Shown here: one piece after another, positions 6,375 to 6,470 of the stretch
Layout of the letters: each line of letters begins with the position of its first letter
How positions within the stretch are numbered: the first letter of the stretch is position 1
Assembly (NCBI GenBank): GCA_009704515.1
Contig: WLDZ01000059.1
Location: 1-6,470, forward strand
Reading direction: 5' to 3'
DNA: 6,470 bases
Source: Actinomycetota bacterium
GTDB lineage: Bacteria; Actinomycetota; Actinomycetes; Nanopelagicales; Nanopelagicaceae
Program-made: the position numbers and the translations under genes
The notes under the pieces: model-generated
The model's database searches: none
Seen by the model: the letters and a program-made list of their open reading frames with translations, nothing else
Told to the model about the DNA's origin: nothing

Positions 6375-6388
6375 TGGAAACCTTTCCA
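6375..6388. promoter_or_regulatory. LacI-family operator upstream of the enolase-family gene
   Basis: TGGAAACCTTTCCA is a 14-bp palindrome with perfect TGGAAA/TTTCCA arms; only the central CC breaks symmetry (CG is the usual centre). It lies immediately downstream of the proposed -10, over the expected transcription start, a typical repressor position. It shares the half-site TGGAAAC with the operator at 3876-3891, so one repressor probably controls both units. Confidence 0.62.
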
Positions 6389-6418
6389 ATTTAATCTCGT
6401 TAAGACACTTGGTGTCAA
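6389..6418 (-). promoter_or_regulatory. Promoter of the enolase-family/SGNH hydrolase unit
   Basis: On the minus strand TTGACA (6418-6413) is followed by an 18-bp spacer and TTAAAT (6394-6389), which matches the sigma70 -10 at four of six positions. The expected start falls in the adjacent LacI-type palindrome, about 50-55 nt before the ATG. A further short dyad, GACAC-TTG-GTGTC, covers the -35 (6404-6416). Confidence 0.55.
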
Positions 6419-6444
6419 GTCTTTCTTAGGCAATGATTCTCACT

Positions 6445-6470
6445 ATGACGCCCAAGAAGAGCAGCAACTC
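6445..6470 (+). CDS. Possible start of a divergent gene, perhaps the LacI-family regulator (cut by right edge)
   Basis: A plus-strand ATG opens a frame reading MTPKKSSN before the window ends. A second in-frame ATG lies 12 bp upstream at 6433. The basic, serine-rich opening resembles the residues before the helix-turn-helix in many LacI-family regulators, and a regulator divergent from its target, with an operator between them, is a common arrangement. However, only eight codons are visible, and the ribosome site is poor (AGG at 6428-6430, 14 nt from this ATG and 2 nt from the other). The assignment rests mainly on context. Confidence 0.3.

Overview
The window is a sugar or sugar-acid catabolism locus. 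Every complete gene lies on the minus strand, so transcription runs from high to low coordinates. Base composition looks near-balanced by eye. The genes are tightly packed, the substrate-binding protein has a Sec-type signal peptide without an obvious lipobox, and the proteins look actinobacterial in style. This would fit a streamlined low-GC freshwater actinobacterium (the acI / Nanopelagicales type). That is an impression from composition and protein style, not a phylogenetic result.

Layout in transcription order. Unit 1 starts near 6400 with a sigma70-like promoter and a LacI-type palindrome. It encodes an enolase-superfamily (mandelate racemase-type) enzyme (6330-5200) and then, 46 bp on, a two-domain SGNH/GDSL hydrolase (5153-4014). 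A GC-rich hairpin at 3951-3970 probably ends the unit. Unit 2 has its own TTGACA promoter overlapped by a second LacI-type operator (about 3876-3909). It encodes a complete CUT2 (ribose-type) ABC importer: periplasmic-type binding protein (3799-2783), a fused double ATPase (2684-1200) and a permease (1188-208). The start of an L-fucose/L-arabinose isomerase-like enzyme (205 to beyond the left edge) follows. The last three genes are nearly contiguous (11 bp and 2 bp gaps). The binding-protein gene is set apart from the ATPase gene by a GNRA-capped hairpin. At the right edge a short plus-strand reading frame from 6445 may be the start of a divergent gene, possibly the LacI-family regulator.

Together the genes suggest import of a sugar or sugar derivative by the CUT2 transporter. 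An apparently cytoplasmic SGNH hydrolase could remove an ester group, the isomerase could interconvert aldose and ketose, and the enolase-superfamily enzyme could dehydrate or isomerise a sugar acid or lactone. The substrate cannot be read from sequence. The two promoters share the same TGGAAAC operator half-site, which supports co-regulation by one LacI-family repressor. I saw no mobile element, CRISPR array, tRNA/rRNA or defence system. The most interesting points are the shared operators, the unusual combination of enzymes, and departures from consensus at key residues of the ATPase and the enolase-family enzyme.
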